This document shows, piece by piece, positions 1 to 10,808 of a DNA stretch of 64,000 nt. The stretch's first letter is position 1. Every line of letters begins with the position of its first letter. The notes below the pieces were generated by a model. That model was not told the origin of the DNA, did not search any database, and saw only the letters and a program-made list of their open reading frames with translations. The position numbers and the translations under genes were made by a program. Source of the stretch: Mercenaria mercenaria (Eukaryota > Mollusca > Bivalvia > Venerida > Veneridae). The stretch spans positions 60,494,001 to 60,558,000 of the forward strand of contig NC_069366.1 of assembly GCF_021730395.1 (NCBI RefSeq), written 5' to 3'.

Positions 1-870
1 GGATCACTGATTTATCCTTACCCATATCTACTGGGAGGTATACATATGCTAGGAGGATCACTGATTTATCCATACCCATATCTACTGGGAAGTATACATA
101 TGCTAGGAGGATCACTGATTTATCCTTACCCATAACTACTGGGAGGTATACATATGCTAGGAGGATCACTGATTTATCCTTACCCATAACTACTGGGAGG
201 TATACATATGCTAGGAGGATCACTGATTTATCCATACCCATATCTACTGGGAGGTATACATATGCTAGGAGGATCACTGATTTATCCATACCCATATCTA
301 CTGGGAGGTATACATATGCTAGGAGGATCACTGATTTATCCTTACCCATAACTACTGGGAGGTATACATATGCTAGGAGGATCACTGATTTATCTTTACC
401 CATATCTACTGGGAGGTATACATATGCTAGGAGGATCACTGATTTATCCTTACCCATATCTACTGGGAGGTATACATATGCTAGGAGGATCACTGATTTA
501 TCCTTACCCATAACTACTGGGAGGTATACATATGCTAGGAGGATCACTGATTTATCTTTACCCGTATCTACTGGGAGGTATACATATGCTAGGAGGATCA
601 CTGATTTATCTTTACCCATATCTACTGGGAGGTATACATATGCTAGGAGGATCACTGATTTATCCTTACCCGTATCTACTGGGAGGTATACATATGCTAG
701 GAGGATCACTGATTTATCCTTACCCGTATCTACTGGGAAGTATACATATGCTAGGAGGATCAGAGGTTATGCTTATCCACATGTACTGGGAAATATACAT
801 ACAATGGGAGGATCAGAGGGTTTTTACTTACCAACATCTACTGGGAAGAATATACATGCGCATAATTGAA
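1..870. repeat. 54-bp minisatellite array (cut by the left window edge)
   Basis: A 54-bp unit starting GGATCACTGATTTATCC and ending ATATGCTAGGA repeats about 14 times from base 1 to about 760 with only scattered substitutions (tta/cta, cat/cgt variants). Two or three decayed units run on to about 870. The period is a multiple of three, so the array yields a spurious repetitive reading frame; I see no reason to call it protein coding. Confidence 0.95.
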
Positions 871-1010
871 TGTTAGGATAGCAGACAACACGAGAACCTT
901 GCGTACAGTTTGTTATTTTATTTTGGATGCATGTTTGTGTATCAGTACACTTCTCTGCATAAACAAGACCTGAAAAGATAAGGCAATTACAATATGCTAT
1001 ATCTAGAATA

Positions 1011-1145
1011 AATAGAGGATATTTGTTTGTTTTGAGTGAATATGGAATAGATCTATATCTCGCAGCGCGAGTGAAAATGTGAAAATTTTCTCACTTCGAG
1101 GGGAGATATATTCTATATTCACGAAAAACAAACAAATTTTCTTTT
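1011..1145. repeat. Foldback (MITE-like) repeat, copy 1
   Basis: An inverted repeat: the left arm contains GAGGATATTTGTTTGTTTT then GTGAATATGGAATA, and the right arm is its complement, ending near 1142 (TTCACGAAAAACAAACAAA). The centre carries CGCAGCGCGAGTG and TCACTTCGAGG. A second copy of the left part lies at about 1525-1640. It resembles a short non-autonomous DNA element common in bivalve DNA; the family name is not known to me. Confidence 0.7.
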
Positions 1146-1448
1146 TATTTTATGCTTAATTATGCTGAGATGTACATTTTGCAACAATTTTAATCTCACC
1201 GCGGGAAACAGACGAGCGTAAACAGACATGACGTCAGACCTGTTGTGACGTTAGAAAGACGCACACAACATAAAGTTCCGTTTTATTTTATATTTTTGCT
1301 ATATAACGTTATGAATTTCGTATCAAGTAAAATAATTTGAATCGAGAAATATACTATAAAGAACAAAGTGCGACTACAATTTTCATCCTGTTTTAAGCAA
1401 ATGATTTAAAATTCATACACAATGTATGAGGGGATGGAGCTATATCTC

Positions 1449-1640
1449 TCACAGTGTGAAAATATAGATTTCGTATTTTCACAGTGTGAGTGATGAGATA
1501 TGACAATATTTAACTGATATATAGAGGATATGTGTTTGTTTTAGTGAATATGGAATATATCTCACTGAGAAGTGAGAAATTTTCAAATATTTTCACGAGC
1601 GCGCGTTATTTCACTGAGAAAACTCTATAATTCACTGGAA
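1449..1640. repeat. Palindrome plus second copy of the foldback family
   Basis: Positions 1451-1493 form a near-perfect palindrome built on CTCACAGTGTGAAAATA and its complement. Positions about 1525-1640 repeat the motifs of the element at 1011 (ATAGAGGATAT, GTTTGTTTTAGTGAATATGG, ATATCTCACTGAGAAGTG) followed by CACGAGCGCGCG. This looks like a truncated second copy. Confidence 0.6.
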
Positions 1641-2369
1641 AACATAAAATAAATGAAAATATTTAACTGATAGAATACAGTATTTCATTAGTTAGCATAA
1701 AATAAAATACAGTATTTCATCAGTTAGCATAAAATAAATATTCCTAGCTACTAGTAGTCTATCAACCATACAAACGATATGCTGGAACAAACACTTTACA
1801 ATTTCATTGGCAAAACCTATACATAAAATATATTTTGTGCCATTGTGTGCTTCGCCGTTTCTCTTTATGCATGTCCGGGGTTTTAAAAAGCCATTGAGTC
1901 TATAATGTCATGGTTCCATTGGTTTTGATATATATAATCTATTTGTAGTACAGCAAATAAATTTCTCGGATTTTCATTGGCTAACGAATTTTCCCTTTAG
2001 CAGGCCCCTCTACACAGGCAGTTTATACGGAAAGTGAATCTCGATCTTAATTAGGCCGCTTTTCAGTTTACATTAGAAATAATACGACGGGCGTCTTTCG
2101 ATTGGAAAATTAATTCACTGATGTTCCTTATAATGCGATGGTTTTATATCTACCATGGAGTTATTTCACCTAAAATAAAGTTTATTTAAGAAATAATTCA
2201 TAGCTAAACTGTGTTTTAACACTATTTATACACGATGGGCGGTTATACATCGACAGTAATAATTTCACGTGGGCGTAGCCCGAGTAAATTATTTGTTACG
2301 ACGTATAACCACCGGAGTACGTATTTTATTGTAAAATTTAGATCAAATGCGATAAAACTGTTTCTTCGC

Positions 2370-3000
2370 GGATGTATGGCGATAACTATACACAACCTCA
2401 TATGCAATGACTATACCGACCCATTTATTGTGCTGCAATGAGCAGTACACAACCTTATCTGCAATGACTATACCGACCCAATTATTGTGCTGCAACAAAC
2501 AATACACATCCATATATGCAATAACTATACACAACCTTATATGCAATGACCATACACAACCTTATATGCAATGACTATACCGACCCAACCAAATAATTGT
2601 GCTGCAACAAGCAATACACATCCCTATATGCAATAACTATACACAACCTTATATGCAATGACTAGACCGACCCATTTATTGTGCTGCAATAAGCAGTACA
2701 CAACCTTATATGCAATAACTATACACAACCTTATACGCAATAACTATACCGACCCAATTGTTGTGCTGCACCAAGCAATTCATATCCTTATCTGCAATGA
2801 CTACACCGATCCAATTATTGTGATGCAACAAGCAATACACATCCTCATTTGCAATAACTATACACAACCTTATATGCAATGACTATACACAAACGTATAT
2901 GCAACGACTATACCGACCCAATTATTGTGCTGCAACAAGCAATACACAACCTGATATGAAATAACTATACCGACCCAATTATTGTGCTGCAACAAGCAAT
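2370..3000. repeat. 57-bp minisatellite, left segment
   Basis: Degenerate units of the form TGCAATGACTATACCGACC - CAATTATTGTGCTGCAAC - AAGCAATACACAACCTTA, in the same orientation as the array at 7979-9450. Some units are shortened. The array is interrupted exactly between bases 3000 and 3001 by the transposon at 3001-7976. It is open in several frames because 57 is a multiple of three; not treated as coding. Confidence 0.9.
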
Positions 3001-3086
3001 AGGCCCTTCTTAATATTATCTCATGAATATTGAATGAGATTCCCAGAACGAGGCTTAGATGGGTCAGTTGTAAACATTACACTGAT
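3001..3086 (+). repeat. Left terminal inverted repeat of the ISL2EU element
   Basis: The inner 37 bp (3043-3079) pair with 7900-7936 with one mismatch; the outer 40 bp are weaker but share the AGSCCCTTCT tip. The ATG of the YqaJ gene lies only ~15 bp inside it, so this end probably also contains that gene's promoter. Confidence 0.85.
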
Positions 3087-3100
3087 TACTGATAAGCAGA

Positions 3101-4990
3101 ATGGCAGCTTCATATAGTGATTGTGATACTAGTTTAATTCCTGATATAACATTTTCTTTTGTTGAAGATTATATAAGAACCAACAAGTTTTCTTCAGGTC
3201 AGAAGTCAATTAACAAAGGATACAAATATTATAGTGAAAGTTACATACACTGTTTAAAAGGTAAGAACAAATTTCTATTTTCGTTTTGTTGATTCTAGTA
3301 TACCTGTATAAACCTGAATCATCAATACACATCCTATTTCTAAACAAACTGTAACTAATTGGTCAATTCATACAGCTGTAAAAGTGACCAGTCAATAGTT
3401 CTGATTATATGCACTGATCCCATACACTGATAATTAGTGCCAGAAAATTGCACTTTTATTGCTAATTGGATAACACTGTAACCATGAAAAAAAATGTTAA
3501 GATTAGTCAGAACCATTCTGTACCATATTATTTCTAATATTACTTCAGTGGCACCAACACAGACTGGCTGCAAGATTACAGGGAGATGCCACAAATCACA
3601 ACGAAAGTCAGAGGAACCCTACAGAATTCAAGTAATAAATTTAATAAATAGAATTATTAAAAGTATATCGCTGAAATATTTGTCAAAAATAAACTCTATT
3701 GTATAGTAAGACTCACGCATAGAAAATAAATATACATGTAAAAGTCTTTCTTTATTTTAGGTAGAGTTTTTGGTTGGAGCTGTGGCCCTACAGTTCATAG
3801 CGCTAAATGTGACTGTGCAATAGGTGTGAATGCATGCTGCGGGCATATCACAGGACTGCTGTACCAGATTGCCAACATAAAAATGCTCGGCATTAAAGCT
3901 TTACCAGAGGATATCGCAAAGACGTCTATGCCACAACATTTCACATTCCTCGAGGACAGAAAATTGCAGGTAAAGCAGTGCAAGATATTGAAGTGAGAGG
4001 GTATTCAAAGATCAAAGAACCAGGTTCAAGCAACGAAGAGGTAAAAACTATCAGGTCTACTCTGTATAATGCTATTCGCGGGGAACCTACGAACTGGCTG
4101 AGAAAAGTGCAACTCTAGCAGCAGCAGATCCTCATTTGCTGGTTTTACCTGCCCTCAACAGGCACCCAAAACTGTCTTGTCATCCAAATTTGGACAAGTG
4201 CTTCATGGGTCAGTGCTTAGCTACCCAGCAAAAATGCGATAATGACTTCATTATAAATGTAGTAGATGGTGTGTGTTTCCCTAAATTTCCTGTTGGTAAT
4301 TTTATGCAAAATAATGATGTTGCCAATCTAAGTCAAGAACAAGATATTAAATTAAAAGGACTACAGTTGAGCTATGGAGACATAAATAAATTCGAGGAAA
4401 AGACACGGTTACAAAGCCAAAGTCCTCTTTGGTTTAGAATTCGAGAACACCGAATAACAGCTTCCAATATTGGTCGAGTATATAAGAGGCGAAAAGATGA
4501 TGAAAAGCTAGCAAAGCAATTAAAATCAACAAGGCGAGTAGTAACAGCAGCAATGAAACGTGGTGTAGCTTGTGAACCACAGGCAGCCAAAAGGTATGCT
4601 GAAGTGTGTGAAAACCGTGTAAACCTTTACCCTTGCGGTGTTGTAGTGAGTTTTTGGGCACCCTGGTTAGCTGCAAGTCCAGACAGGAAGGTCTATGACC
4701 CGACAAGAAATCCACCATTTGGGCTGTTGGAAATCAAATGCCCTCAAGTTACAAGTGTTTTAGAGGCCGCATGTTTAAAAAAAGATGTAACAGGACAATT
4801 AGCTTTAAACAGAAATCATGATTACTACTATCAAGTGTTGGCACAGTTAGCTTGTACGGGTCTAGAATGGTGTGACTTTTTTGTTTGGACAGAAAATGAT
4901 CATCATATGGAAGCAGTTTACTTTAACCAGGATGTCTGGAATACAGTGAAAAACAAAGTAGACAAATTCTATTTCAACCATTTTATTTGA
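3101..4990 (+). pseudogene. SWIM zinc finger / YqaJ-type nuclease of the ISL2EU element, frame-shifted
   Basis: YqaJ domains are lambda-exonuclease-like nucleases; in ISL2EU elements such a protein accompanies the transposase and probably processes DNA ends in the nucleus. Exon 1 starts at ATG 3101 and runs to a donor (AAAG/GTAAGAA) near 3259. A second probable exon ends near 3630 (CHKSQRKSEEPYRIQ). The third begins near 3760 after TTTATTTTAG and encodes a SWIM finger, CDCAIGVNACCGHITGLLY. The last open part, 4136-4990, holds the YqaJ core: LWFRIREHRITASNIGR, then GVACEPQ (Glu near residue 146 of that segment), SPD (Asp 183), LEIKCP (Glu 199, Lys 201) and YYYQVLAQL, which are the expected acidic/Lys catalytic set. 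Between the SWIM finger and the YqaJ core the reading frame shifts twice (near 3945 and near 4085), so this copy is unlikely to make a full protein. Exon limits of the 5' part are inferred. Confidence 0.8.
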
Positions 4991-6043
4991 CAAGTCAGTT
5001 CGATTTCCAGGCATTAACAATTGGGCCTTTAAAATTAGAAAGTAGAGATAGTACCTAAGTTTTTCAAATCACAGGTTTGAAGTTAAAAAGCTTTGAAATG
5101 AAGACAAAGGTCCATATATTTCTCAAAAACAGAAATATAGACAATATTTTAACCAGAAGTGTGGAGTTATGAGCATTTAATATTTTCATGTTAACGAAAA
5201 TTTTGTGATCAAGGAAATGTAACTCTTCTTGAACATGGAGAGCATAAACATCAAAGGGACATAATATAGTCAATATTTTCTAATTGGGTGCATTTGATTT
5301 AACATTCAACTTTGATCTGGATTGCTAAATAATGATCCATGATACTGTGTGCTAAAAATTTAGAACATCTGGAACAGTCTATTAACAGCAAAACAATGCT
5401 TTAGCAGAATCTAAATAGTTAAGCTCTAACTGGGACTCGAACCCAGGACCTCTCACACTTAAGGTAGACACTCTACCACTTCCCTATAACAGCAGTAGCT
5501 AATAGCTATGCAGTTTAATTGCTGGATTACATTGCGTGAACTGGAACAATAATCGGTGAACTCCGGATTATCGGCGTATTCGCTTTGTTACCTAACGGCA
5601 ATTTTTGTGTAAAGAAAAAATATAATCTAATGCTGCCAACGTCATAATCGGTCAAATCTGCCCAAATTTCTCTGACGTGTTGTTCAGAGTATGAACTTAC
5701 TAACTGGTAGTACCAGTGAAATATTACTTGCACTGAATTTCCATATTTGCCCTTTTTGCAGCTGTCGAACGGCAAAGACGGTGTGTTTTGGCCAAATATA
5801 AGTAATAATTTTCCCAGTTTTGAGAGGATTTCAATTGATGTGAAATTACAGTTACAAACTAAATACCTTTCTGCAACACATGGAGTCATTAGCATTCACT
5901 GTCAATCAGTATTATGACTAAGATCGACTGTCATTCATTCATTTCAAAGTTTCATAGACAGAGTCCGTTGTTTACATTTTTTTATCGTAACCGGTGCACT
6001 TGTAAAAATCACTTTAGTTTGAAAAATCAAAGTATGCAAAGAG
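4991..6043. other. Inter-gene region of the ISL2EU element
   Basis: About 1 kb between the two convergent stops. It contains a tRNA-like stretch at 5421-5490 and a 122-codon open frame on the minus strand (5527-5895) without any motif I recognise; I do not call it a gene. It should contain the 3' untranslated parts of both genes. Confidence 0.5.
5421..5490 (-). repeat. tRNA-like sequence (SINE head or tRNA pseudogene)
   Basis: On the minus strand: an A box-like GTGGTAGAGTGTCTACC, an anticodon-arm-like CTTAAGTG and a B box GGTTCGAGTCC in a paired T arm (CCTGG...CCCAG). The acceptor strands do not pair (3' TTAGAGC has no GCTCTAA partner), so it is not a working tRNA gene. Probably a SINE remnant inside the transposon. 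Confidence 0.6.
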
Positions 6044-7887
6044 CTATGGTACGGTCTCTATAGAAAGGAGACAAGCTACAGTCCAAAGCTGGTTTGCCGA
6101 TCCCAGTAGTGACAATGGAACAGGAACATCAAACAGATGATACTCTTTAATTCTCCTATTCATTCGTTCGATATGAATTCTTAATTTTGCAATTTGTTCC
6201 GTTTCCTTTATTTCATGTTGTGTAAATTGCCTCTTCGAACTTAAAAATGGTGGAATATTTAAAGTTGCTTGTTTTTCATTCAAAAGATTTTTAATTGTAA
6301 ATCCTTTGTCGGCCATCACATCATCTCCTGGCTCGATGAGATCCAGTAAACCAGACAGTCTAGTGATTTCTACATCCGATATGCATCCTGTAAACAATGA
6401 TGACACAAATGTTACTGCTCCATGAGGTGCAATCCCAAGAAGGCATTTAAGAGTGCAAGCACTTTTATATGTTGAATACATCTGGGAATTTAGTACAAGA
6501 GAAGATGGCTGTTGTGTTTTAATTTCCGTGCAGTCTATTATAATCCTAGTTTTGGGGTATACATCCTTAAAACACTGTGGCATATTTGCATTTATAACTT
6601 CCCTTGAAAGATATATTGGTATTCGTCCCAGAGTCAAATATAGGTAGTTTGCCCATGTAACAACTTTTCGACTCACTGTTTGAATCGTAGAATTAAAACG
6701 TACACTCAAATCTTGTTCTAAGAGACCAACCCTCAACCTACACAAAAACATAAAAAATTCGTCAATTAACAACATGCTTCTTTTCCTTCCTGCAAGACTA
6801 ATGGTTTCTCCTGCTTCATAGTATTTACTCAACATATTCCTTGCTGATGGTTCAATACACTGAAAAAATGTTACAAACATCATGTATGAAGAAAATCCTG
6901 TATAAAACTGAATCATAGTGTCATCATTTGAAAATCGATTAACATTGAAGCGTTCAAGTTTCAGTTGACTTTCTAAAGCAGCACATTCATAATTTTTCTG
7001 GTTCAACTGATCCTTTAATTTTGATATTTCTTCTTCTTGTTCTACATAGAGTGGAACTGCAGTCAATGTTTCTTCTCCACTCGTAGATGGTTCTGTCGAA
7101 CTTGTCATTGTTTCACATTTTTGTCTGAAAATAAAATAATTGATACATGTAAGATTTTTTAACAGAATTTGAAAAAAAACTCCTCATTTCATATCTGAAA
7201 GCTTAAATCACTGAAGTACAATACAAAACAGAATGGATGACAAGAAAATTGTGAAGCAATAATTTAATTATTTTTCAATTATAGGTACCTTTTAGATTTA
7301 GGTCCTGGAGGTGTTACTAGTGTTCTTTTTAAAATTCTTCTTGGTTCTGTGTCATCTGTCCATTCGAAAATGCTAGGTACTGCATCCTTCTTAAGCCTCT
7401 TTTTAAGGGGTGTCCAGCCTGTATAGTCCTCCTTTTTAAAGTGTTTTGAACAAACAACTGTTGACTTTGAGATCTGTTAAAAAAGAAATCCATGGTATCA
7501 AGAATAAATACGGTAAAATCATTATGTTGGAAATGTAAATTTCAAAAAAATACAATTTACTCTTTTTAGGCTTATAACCTTTTAAAATTAAATCTTATTC
7601 TTTTTTTTTCATTTAAATTTTATTTGACTGCAAAATTTCATTTAATGAAATAAAAGATGTATAATAATAAACAATATGGTACATACCTGGAAATTAGGAC
7701 CCACATCTCGTCTGATTTTAACCACCCAATTCTTTTTAATTCCTTCATCTTTTGGAAATTTATGAAAGCTTAGATTGAAATCATATCTGCCATTTGAACT
7801 ACACTTTGGAACACAACAATGGTAATTGTTGCTTTTGTTAATTTTCTCTATCTGATTGATAACAGTATTCTCACTGGAAGTAGCCAT
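6044..7887 (-). CDS. THAP-domain DDE transposase of the ISL2EU element (three exons, reads open)
   Basis: Cuts and re-inserts the element using its inverted ends. Exons on the minus strand: 7887-7687, 7473-7289 and 7124-6044. Splice sites are GT/AG (CAG/GTATGT, AACAG/ATC, AAAAG/GTACC, TTTCAG/ACA) and the phases join cleanly to give 488 aa. Exon 1 and 2 make a THAP zinc finger that binds DNA: CCVPKCSS, SFHKFPKDE, then VCSKHFKKEDY and AVPSIFEW. A short coiled-coil-like stretch follows (EEEISKLKDQLNQ). The third exon carries a DDE_Tnp_4 domain; numbering from its Met at 7108, the acids are Asp 192 (IIDCTE), Asp 267 (DVMADKGF) and Glu 314 (RIHIERMNRRIKE). All family hallmarks are present, so the copy may still be active. 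The start at 7887 sits just inside the right inverted repeat. Convergent with the YqaJ gene. Confidence 0.9.
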
Positions 7888-7890
7888 ATT

Positions 7891-7976
7891 GATCTGAGAT
7901 AATGTTTACATCTGACCCATCTAAGCCTCGTTCTGGCATTGGAATGTAAACTATGCATATAATTTGAGAAGGGGCT
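7891..7976 (-). repeat. Right terminal inverted repeat of the ISL2EU element
   Basis: Inverted partner of 3001-3086. The transposase start codon (7887, minus) lies just inside it, so both genes start immediately inside mirror-image ends. Confidence 0.85.
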
Positions 7977-7978
7977 AT

Positions 7979-9450
7979 ACTCAACCTTAAATGCAATAAC
8001 CATACCGACCCAATTATTGTGCTGCAACAAGCAATACACAACCTTATATGCAACGAATATACCGATCCAACTATTGTGCTGCAACAAGCAATACACAACC
8101 TTATCTGCAATAACTATACCGACGAAATTACTATGCTGCAACAAGCAGTACACAACCTTATATGCAATGAATATACCGATCCAATTATTGTGCTGCAACA
8201 AGCAATACACAACCTTATCTGCAATAACTTTACCGACCAAATTACTATGCTGCAACAAGCAGTACACAACCTCATATGCAATGCCTATACCGACCCAATT
8301 GCTATGCTGCAACATGCAACAAACAACCTTATCTGCAATAACTATACCGACCCAATTATTGTGCTGCAACAAGCAGTACACAACCTCATATGCAATGCCT
8401 ATACCGACCCAATTGCTAAGCTGCAACACACAACCTTATATGCAATAAATATACCGACCCAATTATTGTGCTGCAACATGCAACACACAACCTTATATGT
8501 AATGAATATACCGACCCAATTTTTGTGCTGCAACAAGCAATACACAACCCTATATGCAATGAATATACAGACCCAATTATTGTGCTGCAACAAGCAATAC
8601 ACAACCTTATATGCAATGAATATACCGACCCAATTATTGTGCTGCAACAAGCAATACACATCCTTATATGCAATGACTATACCGACCCAATTACTATGCT
8701 GCAACAAGTAATACACAACTTTATCTGCAATAACTATACCGACCCAATTATTGTGCTGCAACAAGCAATCTACAACCTTATCTGCAAAAACTATACCGAC
8801 CCAATAATTGTGCTGCAACAAGCTATACACAACCTTATCTGCAAAAACTATACCGACCCAATGATTGTGCTGACCACAATCAATACACATTCTTATATGC
8901 AATAACTGTACATAACCTTATATGCAATGGCTAACCACAGCCTTATATGCAACGTCTATACCGACCCAATTATTGTACTGCAACAAGCAATACACAGCCT
9001 TATTTGCAATAACTATACCGACCCAATTACTATGCTGCAACATGCAACACACAACCTTATCTGCAATAACTATACCGACCCAATTACTATGCTGCAACAT
9101 GCAACACACAACCTTATCTGCAATAACTATACCGACCCAATTACTATGCTGCAACATGCAACACACAACCTTATCTGCAATAACTATACCGACCCAATTA
9201 CTATGCTGCAACATGCAACACACAACCTTATCTGCAATAACTATACCGACCCAATTACTATGCTGCAACATGCAACACACAACCTTATCTGCAATAACTA
9301 TACCGACCCAATTTCTATGCTGCAACATGCAACACACAACCTTATCTGCAATAACTATACCGACCCAATTACTATACTGCAACATGCAACACACAACCTT
9401 ATCTGCAATAACTATACCGACCCAATTGCTATACTGCGACAAGCAATCGC
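7979..9450. repeat. 57-bp minisatellite, right segment
   Basis: About 25 units with an exact 57-bp period (for example, ACTATACCGACCC starts at 9012, 9069, 9126). Units between 7979 and 8900 are varied (AATTATTGTGCTGCAAC or AATTACTATGCTGCAAC forms); those between 9000 and 9420 are nearly identical, implying recent expansion or homogenisation at that end. It resumes in phase with the left segment across the inserted transposon. Long open frames on both strands are by-products of the 3n period. Confidence 0.95.
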
Positions 9451-9518
9451 CAGCATTTTCAGCAATTACAGTTTCGAGCCAGTTAATGAAATCATGCAAA
9501 TGATATGCTGGTCTATTT

Positions 9519-9683
9519 ACATTCTTGCATAAAAACTACTTTTTCACTGGATCCGCTCAGGTATAAACGGGAGAAAAATCGTGTGCAAACGCGGCAATTC
9601 ACGTGCTGTTAATACATGATTTTTATTTTTGAAATGCTTTGCCAGGGATGTATGTATGTATTTCTGCGCAGACTGATATTTGA
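9519..9683 (+). repeat. Dispersed repeat, copy A (abuts the 57-bp array)
   Basis: About 165 bp, highly similar to 44675-44838: both contain ACGGGAGAAAAATCGTGTGC, then GGCAATTCACGTGCT, TTAATACATG and TATTTCTGCGCAGACTGA. Copy A lies directly downstream of the 57-bp minisatellite; copy B has no minisatellite. Probably the end of a non-autonomous transposable element that can carry the array. Confidence 0.8.
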
Positions 9684-10175
9684 CATCTGCATCTTGTTTC
9701 TTCCATAATAACCCCCTCTTGTAGCATTATAGATACAATGTAATCCATAGTATGTTTAGCTGTATCAGTTTCCAACCCTAAACGTACTGCCCCCATAAAT
9801 GTACCCACTAGCTTCTGTTAGAGTTTACTTCCTTTACAAAGCGTCTGTTAAATAAGTTAAATAAATAAGTATCGCGTGTAACTTATGCTATTGCCCGTTT
9901 TCAGGTATTATATTAATGATTTTTGTTAGTATCAGTCAGTTTGTTTTTACCTGATTTTTCGCAGAAATCATATAATAAACCTCGAGAGCTAGTCACTAGC
10001 TTCGTACTCATCCGTACTCTAAGTGTGTTCGTACTCAAAATAATTCGAATATAAAGTTGTTGTTCTTAAAATTGTGTTCCTGCTAATCAAATTTTTAAGA
10101 TATATGCAAAATTATGTGTAATGTAACGTTTGTAATAACTAAAAATAAAAATAAGATGCTCAAAAACCCTCAAAT
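9684..10175. other. Noncoding spacer
   Basis: AT-rich sequence with no open frame of note, no RNA gene and no repeat that I can recognise within this window. Confidence 0.5.
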
Positions 10176-10318
10176 CACGTTTTTAGTAGTGTTTGTTTTG
10201 TGTATTGACGCCTGCAGAAGCCATTTGGATATGTTTGTGACCTCGACCTTCGGTCTCGGTCACAAACAATTCCGCGGGATTCTGCAGACGTTAATACACA
10301 AAAAAAAACGTGTATTAT
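10176..10318. repeat. Foldback element with ~65-bp arms
   Basis: The left arm (CACGTTTTTAG..., GTGTATTGACGCCTGCAGAA, TGTTTGTGACC) is repeated inverted on the right (GGTCACAAACA, TTCTGCAGACGTTAATACAC, AACGTG) around a small CTTCGG centre near 10247. The match is imperfect. It would fold into a long hairpin. Confidence 0.7.
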
Positions 10319-10321
10319 CCC

Positions 10322-10600
10322 TACATTCTCCCCATTCGTTCTATTGAAAATGACGTTCATTTTGCAAGAACCGCAAAAGGAAAGGCACAAAAGTTACGAT
10401 AACGCTGCTTTATGATAACGTGCCCCTTGTTTTGACGACGTCCCCATATAGCTAGGGAAGAACGTTACTTAGAAGACGTCGTAATTGTTCTGTCTAGTGA
10501 ACAAAATGACCGGGAAGCTGATTATAATGTTAAATACAACACAATAAGTGCATTTTATCATAAAACCTTGTTTAAAAATGGAAAGGAATAAGAAATGAAT
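10322..10600 (+). repeat. Direct repeat flanking the 61-bp array, left copy
   Basis: Matches 14156-14455 in the same orientation: shared AAAGTTACGA.AACGCTGCTT, then GTTTTGACG.CGTCC, AGAACGTT.CTTAGA.GACGTCG, GACCGGGAAGCTGATT-like and CCTTGTTTAAAAATGGAAAGG blocks. Similarity continues weakly downstream (TTCGCATGAACT near 10710 and 14508). Together the two copies bracket the 61-bp minisatellite. Confidence 0.85.
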
Positions 10601-10808
10601 TTATTTTTTCATAGTCCATGCGAAGTAAACGACAGAATAACATCGGCAAATTAAATATGAATCGCTCGGTCGATTAATTGATTTGCCGATCCTAATTTGT
10701 CGTTCAATTCGCATGAACTTCCATAGAGAAATTCGTTTCTTAATAATACGTAGCCAGGTTGTGAAACCAAATAAACCTTTAATACAGAAACAGAAATGCA
10801 ATAATTAT

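Larger units (their letters stand above)
870..2370. other. Noncoding AT-rich DNA between two minisatellites
   Basis: Apart from the foldback repeats at 1011-1145 and 1449-1640 and a short direct repeat of 'aatacagtatttcat.agttagcataaaataaa' type around 1674-1740, I see no gene, RNA or regulatory element here. The last ~300 bases are unique-looking flank of the 57-bp array. Confidence 0.6.
3001..7976. mobile_element. ISL2EU (IS4EU)-type DNA transposon, 4,976 bp
   Basis: The element begins AGGCCCTTCT at 3001 and ends AGAAGGGGCT at 7976. About 85 bp at each end are inverted copies; 3043-3079 and 7900-7936 match with one difference (CCAGAACGAGGCTTAGATGG core). AT lies on both sides (2999-3000 and 7977-7978), and removing the element plus one AT restores a continuous 57-bp minisatellite unit, which fixes the ends and a 2-bp AT target duplication. 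It carries two convergent genes: a SWIM/YqaJ nuclease on + (3101-4990) and a THAP-DDE transposase on - (7887-6044). That pair and the 2-bp duplication are features of ISL2EU elements. The transposase reads open; the nuclease gene has two frame shifts. Confidence 0.9.

Noticed and set aside
532-876. 114-codon repetitive open frame
   Set aside because: It is the 54-bp minisatellite read in frame; 54 is a multiple of three and both unit and frame vary without protein-like constraint.
5421-5490. Functional tRNA gene
   Set aside because: Acceptor stem does not pair and the 5' part is off-consensus; more like a SINE head.
5527-5895. 122-codon minus-strand frame inside the ISL2EU element
   Set aside because: No known motif, lies in the 3' convergent region, and no homologue in the family is known to me.
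7848-9532. Several 140-230-codon open frames on both strands
   Set aside because: All are translations of the 57-bp minisatellite (19-residue period); open in many frames at once, which argues for chance.
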